Positions 8,152 through 17,071 of a stretch of DNA of 64,000 nt are shown here, piece after piece. The notes under the pieces are model-generated. The model was not told where the DNA came from. It made no database searches and worked only from the letters and a program-made list of their open reading frames with translations. The DNA comes from an uncultured Mycoplasmatota bacterium (GTDB lineage: Bacteria > Bacillota_I > Bacilli_A > RF39 > UBA660): NCBI GenBank assembly GCA_900551455.1, contig URVV01000001.1, positions 1-64,000 of the forward strand, given 5' to 3'. The first letter of the stretch is position 1, and every line of letters begins with the position of its first letter. Both the position numbers and the translations under genes were made by a program.

Positions 8152-8939
8152 TAGATTTTTTTAAGAGTAGTAAGTTTTATTTACCAGTTATTTATATTGT
8201 ACTTGGGGTATTGATATATGCGATTGTAGGAAGACTGATTTCTAGACTTACAAAGAGTAGATATGTTGATAAGAAAAAGATTACGATAATGTCTTTAATT
8301 AAGAATATTTTTAAGTATTTGATATCTATATTGGTAGTATTAATGATTCTTCAGGGATATGGAGTTAATACGACAGGAATTATTGCTTCGATAGGGGTAT
8401 TTGGAGTGGTTATAGGCCTTGCTTTTCAAGATTTGGTAGCAGATTTTTTAGCGGGGGTAGCTATTATATATGATAATAGATATATGATAGGAGATGTTAT
8501 TTCAATTGATGGATTTAAAGGAACGGTTATTAGTTTTGGTTTAATGAGTACAAAGATAAAGGCTTTTAGTGGAGAAGTTAAAATAATTAATAATTCGGCT
8601 TTTAAGGAAGTAATTAATTATAGTTTAAATAATAGTATGCTACTTGTTAGTGTTGATGTTGATTATAAAACAGACATTGATAAATTAGAGAGAGTACTTA
8701 AAGGATTAGCAGGAGAGGTTAAGAGAATGGCAAATGTTAATGGAGAATATAAGTTACTTGGTATAAATGAATTGGCAAGTTCTAGTATTAAGTATTTAGT
8801 TAGTATTGAGTGCGTAGCTGAGGGTTATTATCAGGTAAAAAGAGATTATTTAAAATTAGTTAAAAGGGCTTTTGATAAAGAGGGTATAGTAATACCTTAT
8901 AATAAGATTGATGTTAGTATGGGGGGAACACGTGAATAA
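8148..8939 (+). CDS. mscS: Small-conductance mechanosensitive channel (MscS family)
   Basis: Membrane channel that releases solutes on hypo-osmotic shock. Hydrophobic helices lie near residues 12-30, 48-67 and 75-110; the last is the Gly/Ala-rich pore helix with G-I-I-A-S-I-G-V-F-G and F-Q-D-L-V-A-D-F-L-A-G. The soluble beta domain (G-D-V-I-S-I-D-G-F-K-G-T-V) follows. Length 263 is close to the minimal MscS. Confidence 0.9.
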   Translation: MIDFFKSSKFYLPVIYIVLGVLIYAIVGRLISRLTKSRYVDKKKITIMSLIKNIFKYLISILVVLMILQGYGVNTTGIIASIGVFGVVIGLAFQDLVADFLAGVAIIYDNRYMIGDVISIDGFKGTVISFGLMSTKIKAFSGEVKIINNSAFKEVINYSLNNSMLLVSVDVDYKTDIDKLERVLKGLAGEVKRMANVNGEYKLLGINELASSSIKYLVSIECVAEGYYQVKRDYLKLVKRAFDKEGIVIPYNKIDVSMGGTRE

Positions 8940-9498
8940 GATTAAATATTTTTTAAAAGAGATTGCGTATATTAAAGATGAATCAAAGAGAGAGGATATA
9001 AAGGTATTGATAAATAAATTACCTGATTATTTCTTTTTAATACCTGCATCTAGTACAGGGAAGTATCATCCTAAATTTGCTGGTACTAAGAATGGGTTAG
9101 TTAAACATACGAAGGTGGCGGTTAGAATTGCCTATGATTTGTTTGAGACGGTAAATAATTTCACGGATGAGGATAAGGACTTAATTATTATGGCTTTAAT
9201 TATGCATGATGGATTAAAAAAGGGAATGGTAGAAGAGAAGTATACGAGGTTTGATCATCCGTTATTGGTATCAAAATTAATAATGGAGAATGCATCTATG
9301 CTTCATATGAGTATTGATGAGGTTAGAAGAATGTGTATGATGATAGAGAGTCATATGGGAAAATGGAATACGAGTAAGTATAGTAAGGTAGAGTTACCGG
9401 TACCAAGAGATGAGTATCAGAGATTTGTTCATAGGTGCGATTATCTTGCAAGTAGAAATTATTTAGATGTTAAATTTTTAAAGTTAGATATTATATGA
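8932..9498 (+). CDS. HD-domain phosphohydrolase
   Basis: Predicted metal-dependent phosphohydrolase. The HD pair is in M-H-D-G near residue 94, with an upstream His in L-V-K-H and downstream His residues (D-H-P, S-H-M-G) at the spacing expected for metal ligands. GTG 8932 has a GGGGGGAA ribosome site; the upstream ATG at 8908 lacks one. It overlaps mscS by eight bases and the next pilin gene by four. Substrate unknown. Confidence 0.75.
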   Translation: MNKIKYFLKEIAYIKDESKREDIKVLINKLPDYFFLIPASSTGKYHPKFAGTKNGLVKHTKVAVRIAYDLFETVNNFTDEDKDLIIMALIMHDGLKKGMVEEKYTRFDHPLLVSKLIMENASMLHMSIDEVRRMCMMIESHMGKWNTSKYSKVELPVPRDEYQRFVHRCDYLASRNYLDVKFLKLDII

Positions 9499-9857
9499 TA
9501 AAGGAATGGTTAGAGATGAAGTTTAATAGAAAAGGTTTTACGTTAATAGAATTGTTAGCAGTAGTGGTAATTTTATTAACGATATCAGTAATTGCGGTGT
9601 CTTCGATTACGGCGGCAATTGAGAGAAATAAGAAGAAGCAAGATGATATGAAGAAGACAGTAATTGTAGGATATGCGAAGGTATATTATAGTGATCACAG
9701 GAATAATTATAGAGATGTAACGTCTGGATGTATTTTATTGGGCCAATTAGATTTAACAGAGAATGAGAGTACAGATAGTAATGGGGATAAGTTTATTGGA
9801 GGAGTAAGATTTAAAAATAGTGGATTGACTTTTGAGTATGATGATTCTTGTCAATAA
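9495..9857 (+). CDS. Pseudopilin (class III signal)
   Basis: Leader ending R-K-G then F-T-L-I-E-L-L and a 20-residue helix, followed by a short soluble domain with two Cys near residues 86 and 119. ATG 9495 overlaps the HD gene; ATG 9516, with AAAGGAA further upstream, is an alternative that gives the shorter leader typical of pilins. Probably the major or a minor pseudopilin of the same apparatus as the two following genes. Confidence 0.75.
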   Translation: MIKEWLEMKFNRKGFTLIELLAVVVILLTISVIAVSSITAAIERNKKKQDDMKKTVIVGYAKVYYSDHRNNYRDVTSGCILLGQLDLTENESTDSNGDKFIGGVRFKNSGLTFEYDDSCQ

Positions 9858-9869
9858 TAGGAGGATGAT

Positions 9870-10382
9870 ATGATGAATAATAAGGGATTTATGATGGCTG
9901 AAGTGGTTGTTGTATCGGCGATAGTAATGATAGCTTTAGCTGGCTTATATATGAGTTATGTTAAGATATATGCAATTTATAATGAGAGGATAAACTACTA
10001 TGATGTTAATACTTTGTATCAACTTTCTTTTTATAGGGATGTGCTTACGGAGACTAAGGAGATGGATAAGAGTTTATTAGATTATCAGATAGATAAAAAT
10101 GATATTGTATATATAAATGATATTATTGATAGTAAGATGACTGATAGTGAAAAAAAGATAGATTTAGTATATTTATTACCGGTTAATAAGTTAAGAGGGA
10201 TGACAGAGGTTAATAATCTTAATCCGACTTTTGTTAACTATGTTAAATATTTATTGGATACGATGGATATTCAAACTGAGTATATGATGCTCTTGGAAAG
10301 ATGTAGTAGTAATCAGGAAGTTAGAGATAATAATAATTGTAAGTATGCTTATTTGGAGGTGTTTGAAAATGAAACGCCTTAA
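9870..10382 (+). CDS. Pseudopilin-like protein
   Basis: N-terminal N-N-K-G-F-M-M-A-E-V then a hydrophobic helix: a class III signal with Glu at +5, divergent at the usual T-L positions. The rest is about 140 residues of polar sequence. GGAGG lies five bases before ATG 9870 and eight before ATG 9873. It overlaps the next gene. The order of three small pilin-like genes recalls the comG and gsp minor pseudopilin clusters, but no other machinery is nearby. Confidence 0.65.
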   Translation: MMNNKGFMMAEVVVVSAIVMIALAGLYMSYVKIYAIYNERINYYDVNTLYQLSFYRDVLTETKEMDKSLLDYQIDKNDIVYINDIIDSKMTDSEKKIDLVYLLPVNKLRGMTEVNNLNPTFVNYVKYLLDTMDIQTEYMMLLERCSSNQEVRDNNNCKYAYLEVFENETP

Positions 10383-10776
10383 TAATAGGGGTTATGTGTT
10401 AATAGAAATAATTTTGGCTTCAGCTATTGCTTTTGGGATTGCTTATTTTATATTGGATTTAACTATTAAGTTAAAGAATAAGAATGATGATCTTGTGGTA
10501 AGAACTTTGACACAGACTGATAGAGGAATTATTACTAATAGATTTATGAGTTATATGGTAGATGATAATTTTTCGTGTGATAATGTTAAGATAGTTGATA
10601 ATACGATTAAATATAACGATGAGGTTATAGATATTGTTAATAAGTATGCAAAATTAGAAAATTATAATTGTAGTATTACTTCAAATAGAGTGAATTTAAA
10701 GTTCTTTATTAAGGTTAGGCAGTTAGAGGAAGAGAATTTTAATGTAGATATTAATTATTACCGAGATGAGGGTTAA
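10369..10776 (+). CDS. Pseudopilin-like protein
   Basis: N-N-R-G-Y-V-L-I-E-I begins a prepilin-like helix, again with Glu five residues after Gly. A GGAGG site lies in the end of the previous gene, so ATG 10369 is chosen over an upstream in-frame ATG at 10345. It is the last gene of the run and ends just before a shared terminator. Confidence 0.65.
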   Translation: MKRLNNRGYVLIEIILASAIAFGIAYFILDLTIKLKNKNDDLVVRTLTQTDRGIITNRFMSYMVDDNFSCDNVKIVDNTIKYNDEVIDIVNKYAKLENYNCSITSNRVNLKFFIKVRQLEEENFNVDINYYRDEG

Positions 10777-10783
10777 TTTTATA

Positions 10784-10813
10784 TAAAAAAAGAAGCGTGG
10801 CTTCTTTTTAGTT
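10784..10813. terminator. Bidirectional terminator
   Basis: AAGAAGC and GCTTCTT around GTG, flanked by seven A on the left and five T on the right. It serves the pilin genes on the plus strand and rodA on the minus strand, whose stop lies at 10808-10810 inside the T tract. Confidence 0.75.
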
Positions 10814-11938
10814 GGTCCAACGAAGGGATTCGTTGGAGATATTAAAGATCATTCCTAAGAGGAGCATATATGATAAGAGTGATGATCCACCATATGAGAT
10901 AAATGGGAGGGTTATACCCATAATTGGTAATAATCCAATAGTCATTGAGATATTATAGACTTGTTGAAATAAGAGGACACCAATTATTCCAGCAATGGCA
11001 TATTTATCAGTAATGTTGCTAGTTTTATTGGAATAATTTATTAGAGTTAGATCAAAATAGATCATAATTATTATTAGGGATATGGAACCAATTAGTCCAG
11101 TATTTGAGGCAAATACGGAAAAGATAAAATCAGTTTGCATTTCTGGAAAATAAATAGGGGTTTTATTAATACCGTGACCTTTAATTCCGGATGAACCAAT
11201 AGCAATTAGAGAGTTTTTTAATTGAAGGGTATCTGTATTAGTCCAATTAGTAATTCTGTCCATTCGGTAGAAAAAAGATGTTCCAAATATTTCAATAAAT
11301 AAGTCTTGTTTAAAGTAGTAGATACTTAGAAATACTGCTAGAAAAGAACCAAGAATACCAATAGTAAGAAAGAACCATCTTTTTCTTAATCCTCCGATAA
11401 ATAACATAATGAAGGTTATTATTAGATACATAATAACGGCTCCGGTATCAGGTTCTATGAAGGTTAGTGCTGAGGGAATAAAAACAATAAAAAGAATTTT
11501 TATGATGAATTTTAGTTCATCTAATGGTTCAGGGTTTTTGAATGTTTCGTTAAAGTTTGTTATCATTCTTGAAAGGGTTATTATTAGAAATATTTTCATA
11601 AATTCACTTGGTTGGATGGTTCCTAGAAAGGGAATTTTAAACCAACATTTGGCATTATTTGCTTCTACCCCAAAAAAAAGAACGAGAATTAGGGAGATAA
11701 CACCTATTATATAGAAGATATAGGCATTGTTATATAGGAATTTGTTTCCCAAAGCCATTGTAGAATATGCTAGTATGATACCAATTAAATACCAAATTAT
11801 TTGTTTAAGATATAGATTATGATAATCTACTGGTAATAGTCTTCTTGTTGAATATATTGAGAAGATACTGATGATAAAAAATAGGAGTAAAGGCAATAAG
11901 ATGCTTAATTCAACTTTATATTTAGAAATGTTTTTCAA
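10808..11938 (-). CDS. rodA: RodA/FtsW-family SEDS peptidoglycan polymerase
   Basis: Multi-spanning membrane glycosyltransferase that polymerises lipid II. About ten hydrophobic helices are visible. SEDS marks include P-S-E-F-M-K, T-G-A-V, Y-R-M-D-R-I and near the C terminus L-P-F-I-S-Y-G-G-S-S-L. The length (376) and lack of a long N-terminal extension favour RodA (elongation) over FtsW. Translation starts at a TTG with AGGATGTG upstream. It is transcribed away from the gene at 12033. Confidence 0.85.
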   Translation of the reverse strand: MKNISKYKVELSILLPLLLFFIISIFSIYSTRRLLPVDYHNLYLKQIIWYLIGIILAYSTMALGNKFLYNNAYIFYIIGVISLILVLFFGVEANNAKCWFKIPFLGTIQPSEFMKIFLIITLSRMITNFNETFKNPEPLDELKFIIKILFIVFIPSALTFIEPDTGAVIMYLIITFIMLFIGGLRKRWFFLTIGILGSFLAVFLSIYYFKQDLFIEIFGTSFFYRMDRITNWTNTDTLQLKNSLIAIGSSGIKGHGINKTPIYFPEMQTDFIFSVFASNTGLIGSISLIIIMIYFDLTLINYSNKTSNITDKYAIAGIIGVLLFQQVYNISMTIGLLPIMGITLPFISYGGSSLLSYMLLLGMIFNISNESLRWTN

Positions 11939-12032
11939 GTTATCACATCCTTAGTTATATTTTAACACATATATATAATAAATTATACTAAAAAGATGAA
12001 AAAGGCATATAATTTTCTAGGAGGATGTTGAG

Positions 12033-12326
12033 ATGGAAAGACCTAAGATGTATCAAAATAAGGAGAATAAAGTTTTTCATAATAATAGGGAAGTATTTAT
12101 GAGTACTGATAAGCATTATGTGGATAAAGTGTTGGATACTAATGATGTTAGAAAGAAGATTATGGATATTATTGATAGTAATAATTTTATATATAGTAAG
12201 GCGGTAAATATTGTAATTGGTGGACAGATAATAGTAAGAAAGATAATTGGAATAAGGAATAATAATTTAATTACAATAGATAATGAATATATACCAATAG
12301 ATAATATTAGTGATGTATACAAATAA
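12033..12326 (+). CDS. Small protein of unknown function
   Basis: Not recognised. 97 residues with a GGAGG site. The first half is basic and polar, the second half (from about residue 55) has the alternation of short beta strands expected in an Sm-like or SH3-like barrel, but I cannot assign a family. It stands alone between rodA and a terminator. Confidence 0.6.
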   Translation: MERPKMYQNKENKVFHNNREVFMSTDKHYVDKVLDTNDVRKKIMDIIDSNNFIYSKAVNIVIGGQIIVRKIIGIRNNNLITIDNEYIPIDNISDVYK

Positions 12327-12353
12327 AATAGAGTTATACTCTTTTTATTTGTA
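12317..12353 (+). terminator. Terminator
   Basis: ACAAATAAA and TTTATTTGT with an inner GAG/CTC around TTATA give a long AT-rich hairpin with an internal T tract; the stop codon is in the left arm. Confidence 0.6.
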
Positions 12354-12384
12354 TTGAGAATGCAAACAAATGTATGAATATATA

Positions 12385-12414
12385 TTGACAATTAAGGGGA
12401 GTTTATTATATAAT
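12385..12414 (+). promoter_or_regulatory. Promoter for the vanZ-like gene
   Basis: TTGACA (12385-12390) and TATAAT (12409-12414), 18 bases apart. The 109-base leader that follows is AT-rich without evident structure. Confidence 0.65.
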
Positions 12415-12523
12415 CTGAATAGATATTGGTAGGAAAATATTTAAGTTAAAATAATTGTTTTACTTTTAATTTTATTTATTTTGTAGTAAAATTATTATGT
12501 AAGAATTTAAAGGAGTGAAGGAA

Positions 12524-13141
12524 ATGGTAGTAAAGAAGGTTATTAGTGAGATGTTACCTAAGATATGGCCAATGTTAGTTTTTATATCGGTGATAGCAGT
12601 TACTCTTAGATGTGCATATTTATTTAAGGGTAATAAGAAGTTTGTTTTACATAAGGAGTTGTTGGCATTAATATTTATAATTTATATATTATGTTTATAT
12701 TATATTTTAATGGGACAAGAATATGGTAATGGAGGAGTAAATTTAATACCTTTTAAAGAGATGTTTAGTTATAAATTTGGAAGTTATTTATTTATGCAAA
12801 ATATTGTTGGTACTATTTTGTTGTTTGTACCTTTTGGATTCTTTTCCTCTTATTACTTAAATAATAGAAAGGCTTCGTTGATTTTTCTGGTAACTTTAAT
12901 AGTATCTGCTTGTTCGGCGGGATTGATTTATTATTTAAAGGGAATATTTAGTATTGATAAGGTAATATTAAGCGTTTTTGGAGGATTTGTTGGGTATTTG
13001 CTATGCATAGCATTGCTTGCTATTAAAGATAAATTGCCTAAGTTTATGAAGAGTGATGCTTTTCTTAATTTAGTGATTATTATTTTAGTTATATTAATAG
13101 TGCTTTATTCTGTTGATATTAATATCTTAAATTATTTATAG
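12524..13141 (+). CDS. VanZ-like membrane protein
   Basis: Five or so hydrophobic helices and the VanZ-type motif N-L-I-P-F followed by N-I-V-G-T-I-L-L-F-V-P-F-G-F. Family members include the teicoplanin-resistance protein VanZ, but most chromosomal copies have no tested role. AGGAG sits eight bases before ATG 12524; a GTG at 12515 overlaps that site and is not preferred. It leads the ybeY-cdd-era run. Confidence 0.75.
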   Translation: MVVKKVISEMLPKIWPMLVFISVIAVTLRCAYLFKGNKKFVLHKELLALIFIIYILCLYYILMGQEYGNGGVNLIPFKEMFSYKFGSYLFMQNIVGTILLFVPFGFFSSYYLNNRKASLIFLVTLIVSACSAGLIYYLKGIFSIDKVILSVFGGFVGYLLCIALLAIKDKLPKFMKSDAFLNLVIIILVILIVLYSVDINILNYL

Positions 13142-13152
13142 GGGGATTTTTT

Positions 13153-13593
13153 ATGTTTGAAATTGTTAAAGATATAGATAGAGAAGTAGTAGAACTTGAT
13201 AAGTTAAAGGAATATGTTAAGTATGTTGTTAAAAAACTTAAGATAGAGAATTGTGAATTTAATATTATTATTGTAGATAATGAGAAAATTCAGATGATTA
13301 ATAGGGAATATAGACATATTGATAGGGAAACGGATGTTATTTCTTTTGCATTTGAGGATAATATGGATGTATGTTACAAAGATTTTAGATTACTTGGGGA
13401 TATATATATATCTATTGATAGGTGTTATTCACAGGCTTTGGAGTATCGTCATTCAAGAGAGAGAGAGATTTGCTTTTTAGCAACACACGGGATATTACAT
13501 TTACTTGGTTATGATCACATGGAGAAAGAAGATGAAGAAGTTATGAATAGTTTACAAAATGAACTTTTGGATGGTTATGATATTAAGAGATAG
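13153..13593 (+). CDS. ybeY: YbeY endoribonuclease, rRNA maturation factor
   Basis: Zinc endoribonuclease involved in 16S rRNA 3' end processing and ribosome quality control. The metal motif H-G-x-L-H-L-L-G-Y-D-H is present near residue 116. The gene is followed by cdd and era, an order common in Bacillota, where YbeY and Era act together on the 30S subunit. Confidence 0.93.
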   Translation: MFEIVKDIDREVVELDKLKEYVKYVVKKLKIENCEFNIIIVDNEKIQMINREYRHIDRETDVISFAFEDNMDVCYKDFRLLGDIYISIDRCYSQALEYRHSREREICFLATHGILHLLGYDHMEKEDEEVMNSLQNELLDGYDIKR

Positions 13594-13605
13594 GAGATGA
13601 ATAAA

Positions 13606-13989
13606 ATGAGGGAAGAGTTAGTGAAGTTATTAGATGTGGCATATGCCCCATATTCTTCTTTTAAAGTAGGAGCTATTTTGATGATGAAAGATGGGAAATA
13701 TATACCTGGGGTAAATGTTGAAAATGCTTCTTATGGGGCTACTTTATGTGCTGAGAGGAATGCAATAACTACAGCTGTTACTATGGGATATAAGAAGGGG
13801 GATTTTAAGAGAATTTATCTTATGGTTAGTGGTGATAAGCTAAGTATGCCTTGTTTTATGTGTAGGCAGGTTATAGTTGAATTTTTTGATGATGATGGGG
13901 AGATAATTTTAATGGATAAGGATGGTAATAGTAAGACATATTTAGTTTCAGAATGTTGTCCATATCCGTTTGATAAAAATGATTTATAG
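13606..13989 (+). CDS. cdd: Cytidine deaminase
   Basis: Pyrimidine salvage enzyme converting cytidine and deoxycytidine to uridine and deoxyuridine. The C-A-E-R motif with the catalytic Glu and the P-C-x2-C zinc motif are intact. AGGAG at 13592-13596 touches an ATG at 13597, so the ATG at 13606 with nine-base spacing is preferred (127 residues). It lies between ybeY and era as in B. subtilis. Confidence 0.92.
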   Translation: MREELVKLLDVAYAPYSSFKVGAILMMKDGKYIPGVNVENASYGATLCAERNAITTAVTMGYKKGDFKRIYLMVSGDKLSMPCFMCRQVIVEFFDDDGEIILMDKDGNSKTYLVSECCPYPFDKNDL

Positions 13990-13998
13990 GGAGGAAAT

Positions 13999-14892
13999 AT
14001 GAAGAGTGGTTTTATAGGGTTAGTAGGAAGACCTAATGTTGGGAAAAGCACTTTGCTTAATGCAATTATTGGGAGAAAGGTGGCAATTACTTCGGACAAG
14101 CCACAGACAACAAGAAATATTATTCAGGGAATTAGAACAGATGATGATAGTCAGATGGTTTTTGTAGATACGCCAGGAATACATAAACCAAAGAATAAAT
14201 TGGGGAGGATTCTTAATAAGCAGACTTATTTTTCTTTGGAGGATGTGGATGTAATTCTTTATTTGATTGATATTACTGAACCTTTAGGAAAGGGTGATAT
14301 GTTTGTAATAGATTTGTTTAAGAATGCAACTGTACCAGTAATATTGGTTATTAATAAGATTGATAAGATGCCTAAAGAAGAGATTCTTAAGAAGATAGAT
14401 GAGTATAAGGATTTATATAATTTTGATGAGATTGTTCCAGTATCTGCTAAAAAGATGGATAATATAGATAGGCTTATTAGGGTTTTAAAAACTAAGCTTA
14501 CGGATAATATTAAGTATTATGAAGATGATATGTGGACGGATAAGCCAATTAATTTTTTAGTATCAGAACTTATTAGGGAGAAAATATTAGAACTTACTTT
14601 TGAAGAAGTACCACATAGTGTTAGTGTAGTTACTGATTCGATGGAATATAATAATAATGCTGTTAATATAAAGGCAACAATTATTGTAGATAGAGAAAAT
14701 TTGAAAAAGATATTAGTTGGTAAGAATGGAACGATGATTAAAGAGATTGGTATTAAAGCAAGAGAAGAGATTGAGCCTTTACTTAATAAAAATGTTTATT
14801 TAGAGTTATTTGTAAAGGTAATACCTAGATGGAGAGATAGAGAAAAGTTCTTAAATGAGATTGGATATAAAGAATTTAATTTTGAAAAATAA
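13999..14892 (+). CDS. era: GTPase Era
   Basis: Ribosome-associated GTPase for 30S maturation. G1 is G-R-P-N-V-G-K-S at residues 10-17, G3 is D-T-P-G, G4 is N-K-I-D, and the C-terminal KH domain with G-K-N-G-x-M-I-K-x-I-G is complete. Its length of 297 is normal. GGGAGG precedes the ATG. Confidence 0.96.
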   Translation: MKSGFIGLVGRPNVGKSTLLNAIIGRKVAITSDKPQTTRNIIQGIRTDDDSQMVFVDTPGIHKPKNKLGRILNKQTYFSLEDVDVILYLIDITEPLGKGDMFVIDLFKNATVPVILVINKIDKMPKEEILKKIDEYKDLYNFDEIVPVSAKKMDNIDRLIRVLKTKLTDNIKYYEDDMWTDKPINFLVSELIREKILELTFEEVPHSVSVVTDSMEYNNNAVNIKATIIVDRENLKKILVGKNGTMIKEIGIKAREEIEPLLNKNVYLELFVKVIPRWRDREKFLNEIGYKEFNFEK

Positions 14893-14939
14893 TGTTTGAA
14901 TTGTTAAAAAAGAGGGCATAATGATAATAGGTGATAAAG

Positions 14940-15032
14940 ATGACTAAGGAAGAATGCTTTCGTTTATTTAGAGAAACAGGAAAGATATACTATTATTTAG
15001 AATATAAGAGATTGTCTAGAAAAGAGAAGTAG
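14940..15032 (+). CDS. yqzL: YqzL-like small protein
   Basis: A 30-residue protein between era and recO, preceded by GGTGAT and ending three bases before the recO start. In B. subtilis the same gap holds yqzL, a 40-50 residue protein with a Phe-Trp-x-x-Phe-x-x-T-G-x-I-x-x-Y-L core. Here the matching core is F-R-L-F-R-E-T-G-K-I followed by Y-Y-Y-L. Both the pattern and the position agree. Function of the family is not known. Confidence 0.7.
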   Translation: MTKEECFRLFRETGKIYYYLEYKRLSRKEK

Positions 15033-15034
15033 AG

Positions 15035-15766
15035 ATGATTAAGAAGGTTTGTGGGATAGTTTTGAGTGAAGTTGATTATAAAGAGAGTAGTAAAATAATC
15101 AATGTACTTACTGAAGAAATTGGAATTGTGGGAATGGTGGCAAGAGGTACTAAAAAGGTTCGAAGTAATTTATCTTCAGTTACCTCAAAATTAACTTATG
15201 GATATTTTCATATTGAATATAAAGAGAATGGGTTATCTACTTTAATTGAGGTAGATGTTATTAATAATTTTAGAAATATTAAGAGAGATATTGGAATGAT
15301 GAGTTATTCATTATATTTATTGGAATTAGCAATGCAAGTTTATAAACACGAGAGTAATAAGGAGATATATAATTTATTAATTGCTAGTTTGAATAAAATA
15401 GATGAGGGATTTGATTATAAAGTAATTTCTAATATTTTTGAACTTAAGATGTTAGATTTTCTAGGTATTAGGCCAGTAGTTGATGAGTGTGTTAATTGTG
15501 GTAGTAAAGTAGATATAGTAACTGTTTCTAGTTATCGTGGTGGATATTTATGTAAGAATTGTGCACAGGGAGAAAAAATTGTTAATATTAAGACAATTAA
15601 ACTTCTTAGAATGTTTTATTATGTAGATATATCTAAAATAGAGAAATTAGATGTTTCTCAAAATATTAAAAAAGAATTATCACAATTTATATATGATTAT
15701 TATGATAGATATTCAGGAATATATTTAAAGAGTAGAGATTTTTTACAGAATTTAGAAAGAATATGA
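15035..15766 (+). CDS. recO: RecO, recombination mediator
   Basis: DNA repair protein that loads RecA with RecR. The N-terminal OB fold begins with G-I-V-L and D-Y-K-E-S-S-K; the zinc finger has C-x2-C near residue 152 and a second C-x2-C near 175. Length 243 is typical. It ends the ybeY-cdd-era-recO unit and is followed by a terminator. Confidence 0.92.
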   Translation: MIKKVCGIVLSEVDYKESSKIINVLTEEIGIVGMVARGTKKVRSNLSSVTSKLTYGYFHIEYKENGLSTLIEVDVINNFRNIKRDIGMMSYSLYLLELAMQVYKHESNKEIYNLLIASLNKIDEGFDYKVISNIFELKMLDFLGIRPVVDECVNCGSKVDIVTVSSYRGGYLCKNCAQGEKIVNIKTIKLLRMFYYVDISKIEKLDVSQNIKKELSQFIYDYYDRYSGIYLKSRDFLQNLERI

Positions 15767-15767
15767 C

Positions 15768-15794
15768 AAGTGTCTTTAATAGATGCTTTTTTTC
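15768..15794 (+). terminator. Terminator after recO
   Basis: AAGTGTCT and AGATGCTT pair with two G-T wobbles around TTAAT and run into TTTTTTT. Confidence 0.6.
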
Positions 15795-15823
15795 TTGTAT
15801 GAGTTTTTATATTTTGATATAAT
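15795..15823 (+). promoter_or_regulatory. Promoter of the surface-protein operon
   Basis: TTGTAT (15795-15800), 17 bases, TATAAT (15818-15823) with an extended TG. Confidence 0.6.
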
Positions 15824-15847
15824 TAGGTAGTATATGGAGTATGAAGT

Positions 15848-17071
15848 ATGAAAAAAGAAGTAAATAAGAAGAGGAAGAAAAAAAATAGAATAATATTTTG
15901 TTTAATTAGTATAGGGATAATTTTATTAGTATTAGGGATATTTATTGGAAGATTTATTATTAATAAGAAGAATGTTTTAGTGGATGGTAGATTGGGAGAC
16001 TATATAAATGATAAGAATTTAGTTAAGGTTAATAATGGAAAAATTTATCGTGGAGGAAATGTTAATAATTATCTGGTTTTTAATAATATTTTATTTAGAA
16101 TTATTAGTGTTAATAAAGATGACTCTTTAGAATTAGTTACGGATGGATTTATTAATATTTTAAGTAATAAGAAGAGAAATGTTGAAAAGTATATCAATGA
16201 TAAGTTTTTGAGATTATTAGATAAGAGTTATTTGGTGGAAACTGCTAGTTGTAAGGATATAATAGATAAGGATTTAAAAATAAGTAATTGTAAAGATATA
16301 GAGGCGGATAATTATGTTAGATTATTGATGATATCTGAATTTATGAATTCGGTAGAGAATAATGAGAGTTATTTATATGATGAAGATGGATATTGGTTAG
16401 ATAATTATAGTAATGATTTGGCTTTTATAGGATATGGTAGTAAGATAGTGATGGTTTATGAAGATGAGATGTATAAGGTTAAGCCAGTAATAAGATTAAA
16501 AAGTGATTTAAAAATAGTTAGTGGAGATGGTAGTAGTGATAATCCTTATAGATTAGAAGAAGATAAGGATATAAAGGTTGGTAGTTATGTTAAAATTGGA
16601 AATGATCGTTGGATAGTATATGATGTGTTTGATAAAAGTGTTAATTTAGTTTTAAGTAAGGGGATTTCTTTTGCTTTAGAATATGGTAATAGTAGTACTT
16701 ATGGAAATAGTTTTGGTATAGGAAAGTATTTAAATACGGAATATTTAGATAGTCTTTCTTATAAAGATATTATTAATGAAAAAGAATATAGTATTTATAA
16801 ATATGAGGATGATTATAAAAATGTAGATAAGAAGAAGATTAGAACTAAGGTTGGAATGATGAGTGTTAGTGATGTAAAAATAAATATTATGAATGATGGC
16901 TTTTACTTGCTTACTCCGGTAGATGGTGAGATGGTATATTTATATGGAACAGGTAAAAATGTATCAAAGATAAATTATGCGAGAAAAGTTAGACCAACGA
17001 TTAATATTAATAAGAATAAGATTAAGAGTGGGACTGGATTAATAGATGATGAATACTTGGTGGAGGAGTAA
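15848..17071 (+). CDS. Membrane-anchored surface protein with two repeated domains
   Basis: A basic N terminus and one hydrophobic helix (residues 14-35) anchor an extracellular part. That part has two similar units of about 170 residues: each begins with a short strand-rich segment (R-I-I-S-V and R-W-I-V-Y-D) and ends near V-K/R-P-x-I. After the first unit comes G-D-G-S-S-D-N-P-Y, the pattern that also ends the truncated gene at the left edge of the window. No catalytic motif is evident. The gene overlaps the next by one base (TAATG), so the two are co-translated. Confidence 0.65.
   Translation: MKKEVNKKRKKKNRIIFCLISIGIILLVLGIFIGRFIINKKNVLVDGRLGDYINDKNLVKVNNGKIYRGGNVNNYLVFNNILFRIISVNKDDSLELVTDGFINILSNKKRNVEKYINDKFLRLLDKSYLVETASCKDIIDKDLKISNCKDIEADNYVRLLMISEFMNSVENNESYLYDEDGYWLDNYSNDLAFIGYGSKIVMVYEDEMYKVKPVIRLKSDLKIVSGDGSSDNPYRLEEDKDIKVGSYVKIGNDRWIVYDVFDKSVNLVLSKGISFALEYGNSSTYGNSFGIGKYLNTEYLDSLSYKDIINEKEYSIYKYEDDYKNVDKKKIRTKVGMMSVSDVKINIMNDGFYLLTPVDGEMVYLYGTGKNVSKINYARKVRPTININKNKIKSGTGLIDDEYLVEE

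Noticed and set aside
11409..11714. Open frame opposite rodA
   Set aside because: Lies fully inside rodA on the other strand; sequence is a shadow of the membrane-protein codons.
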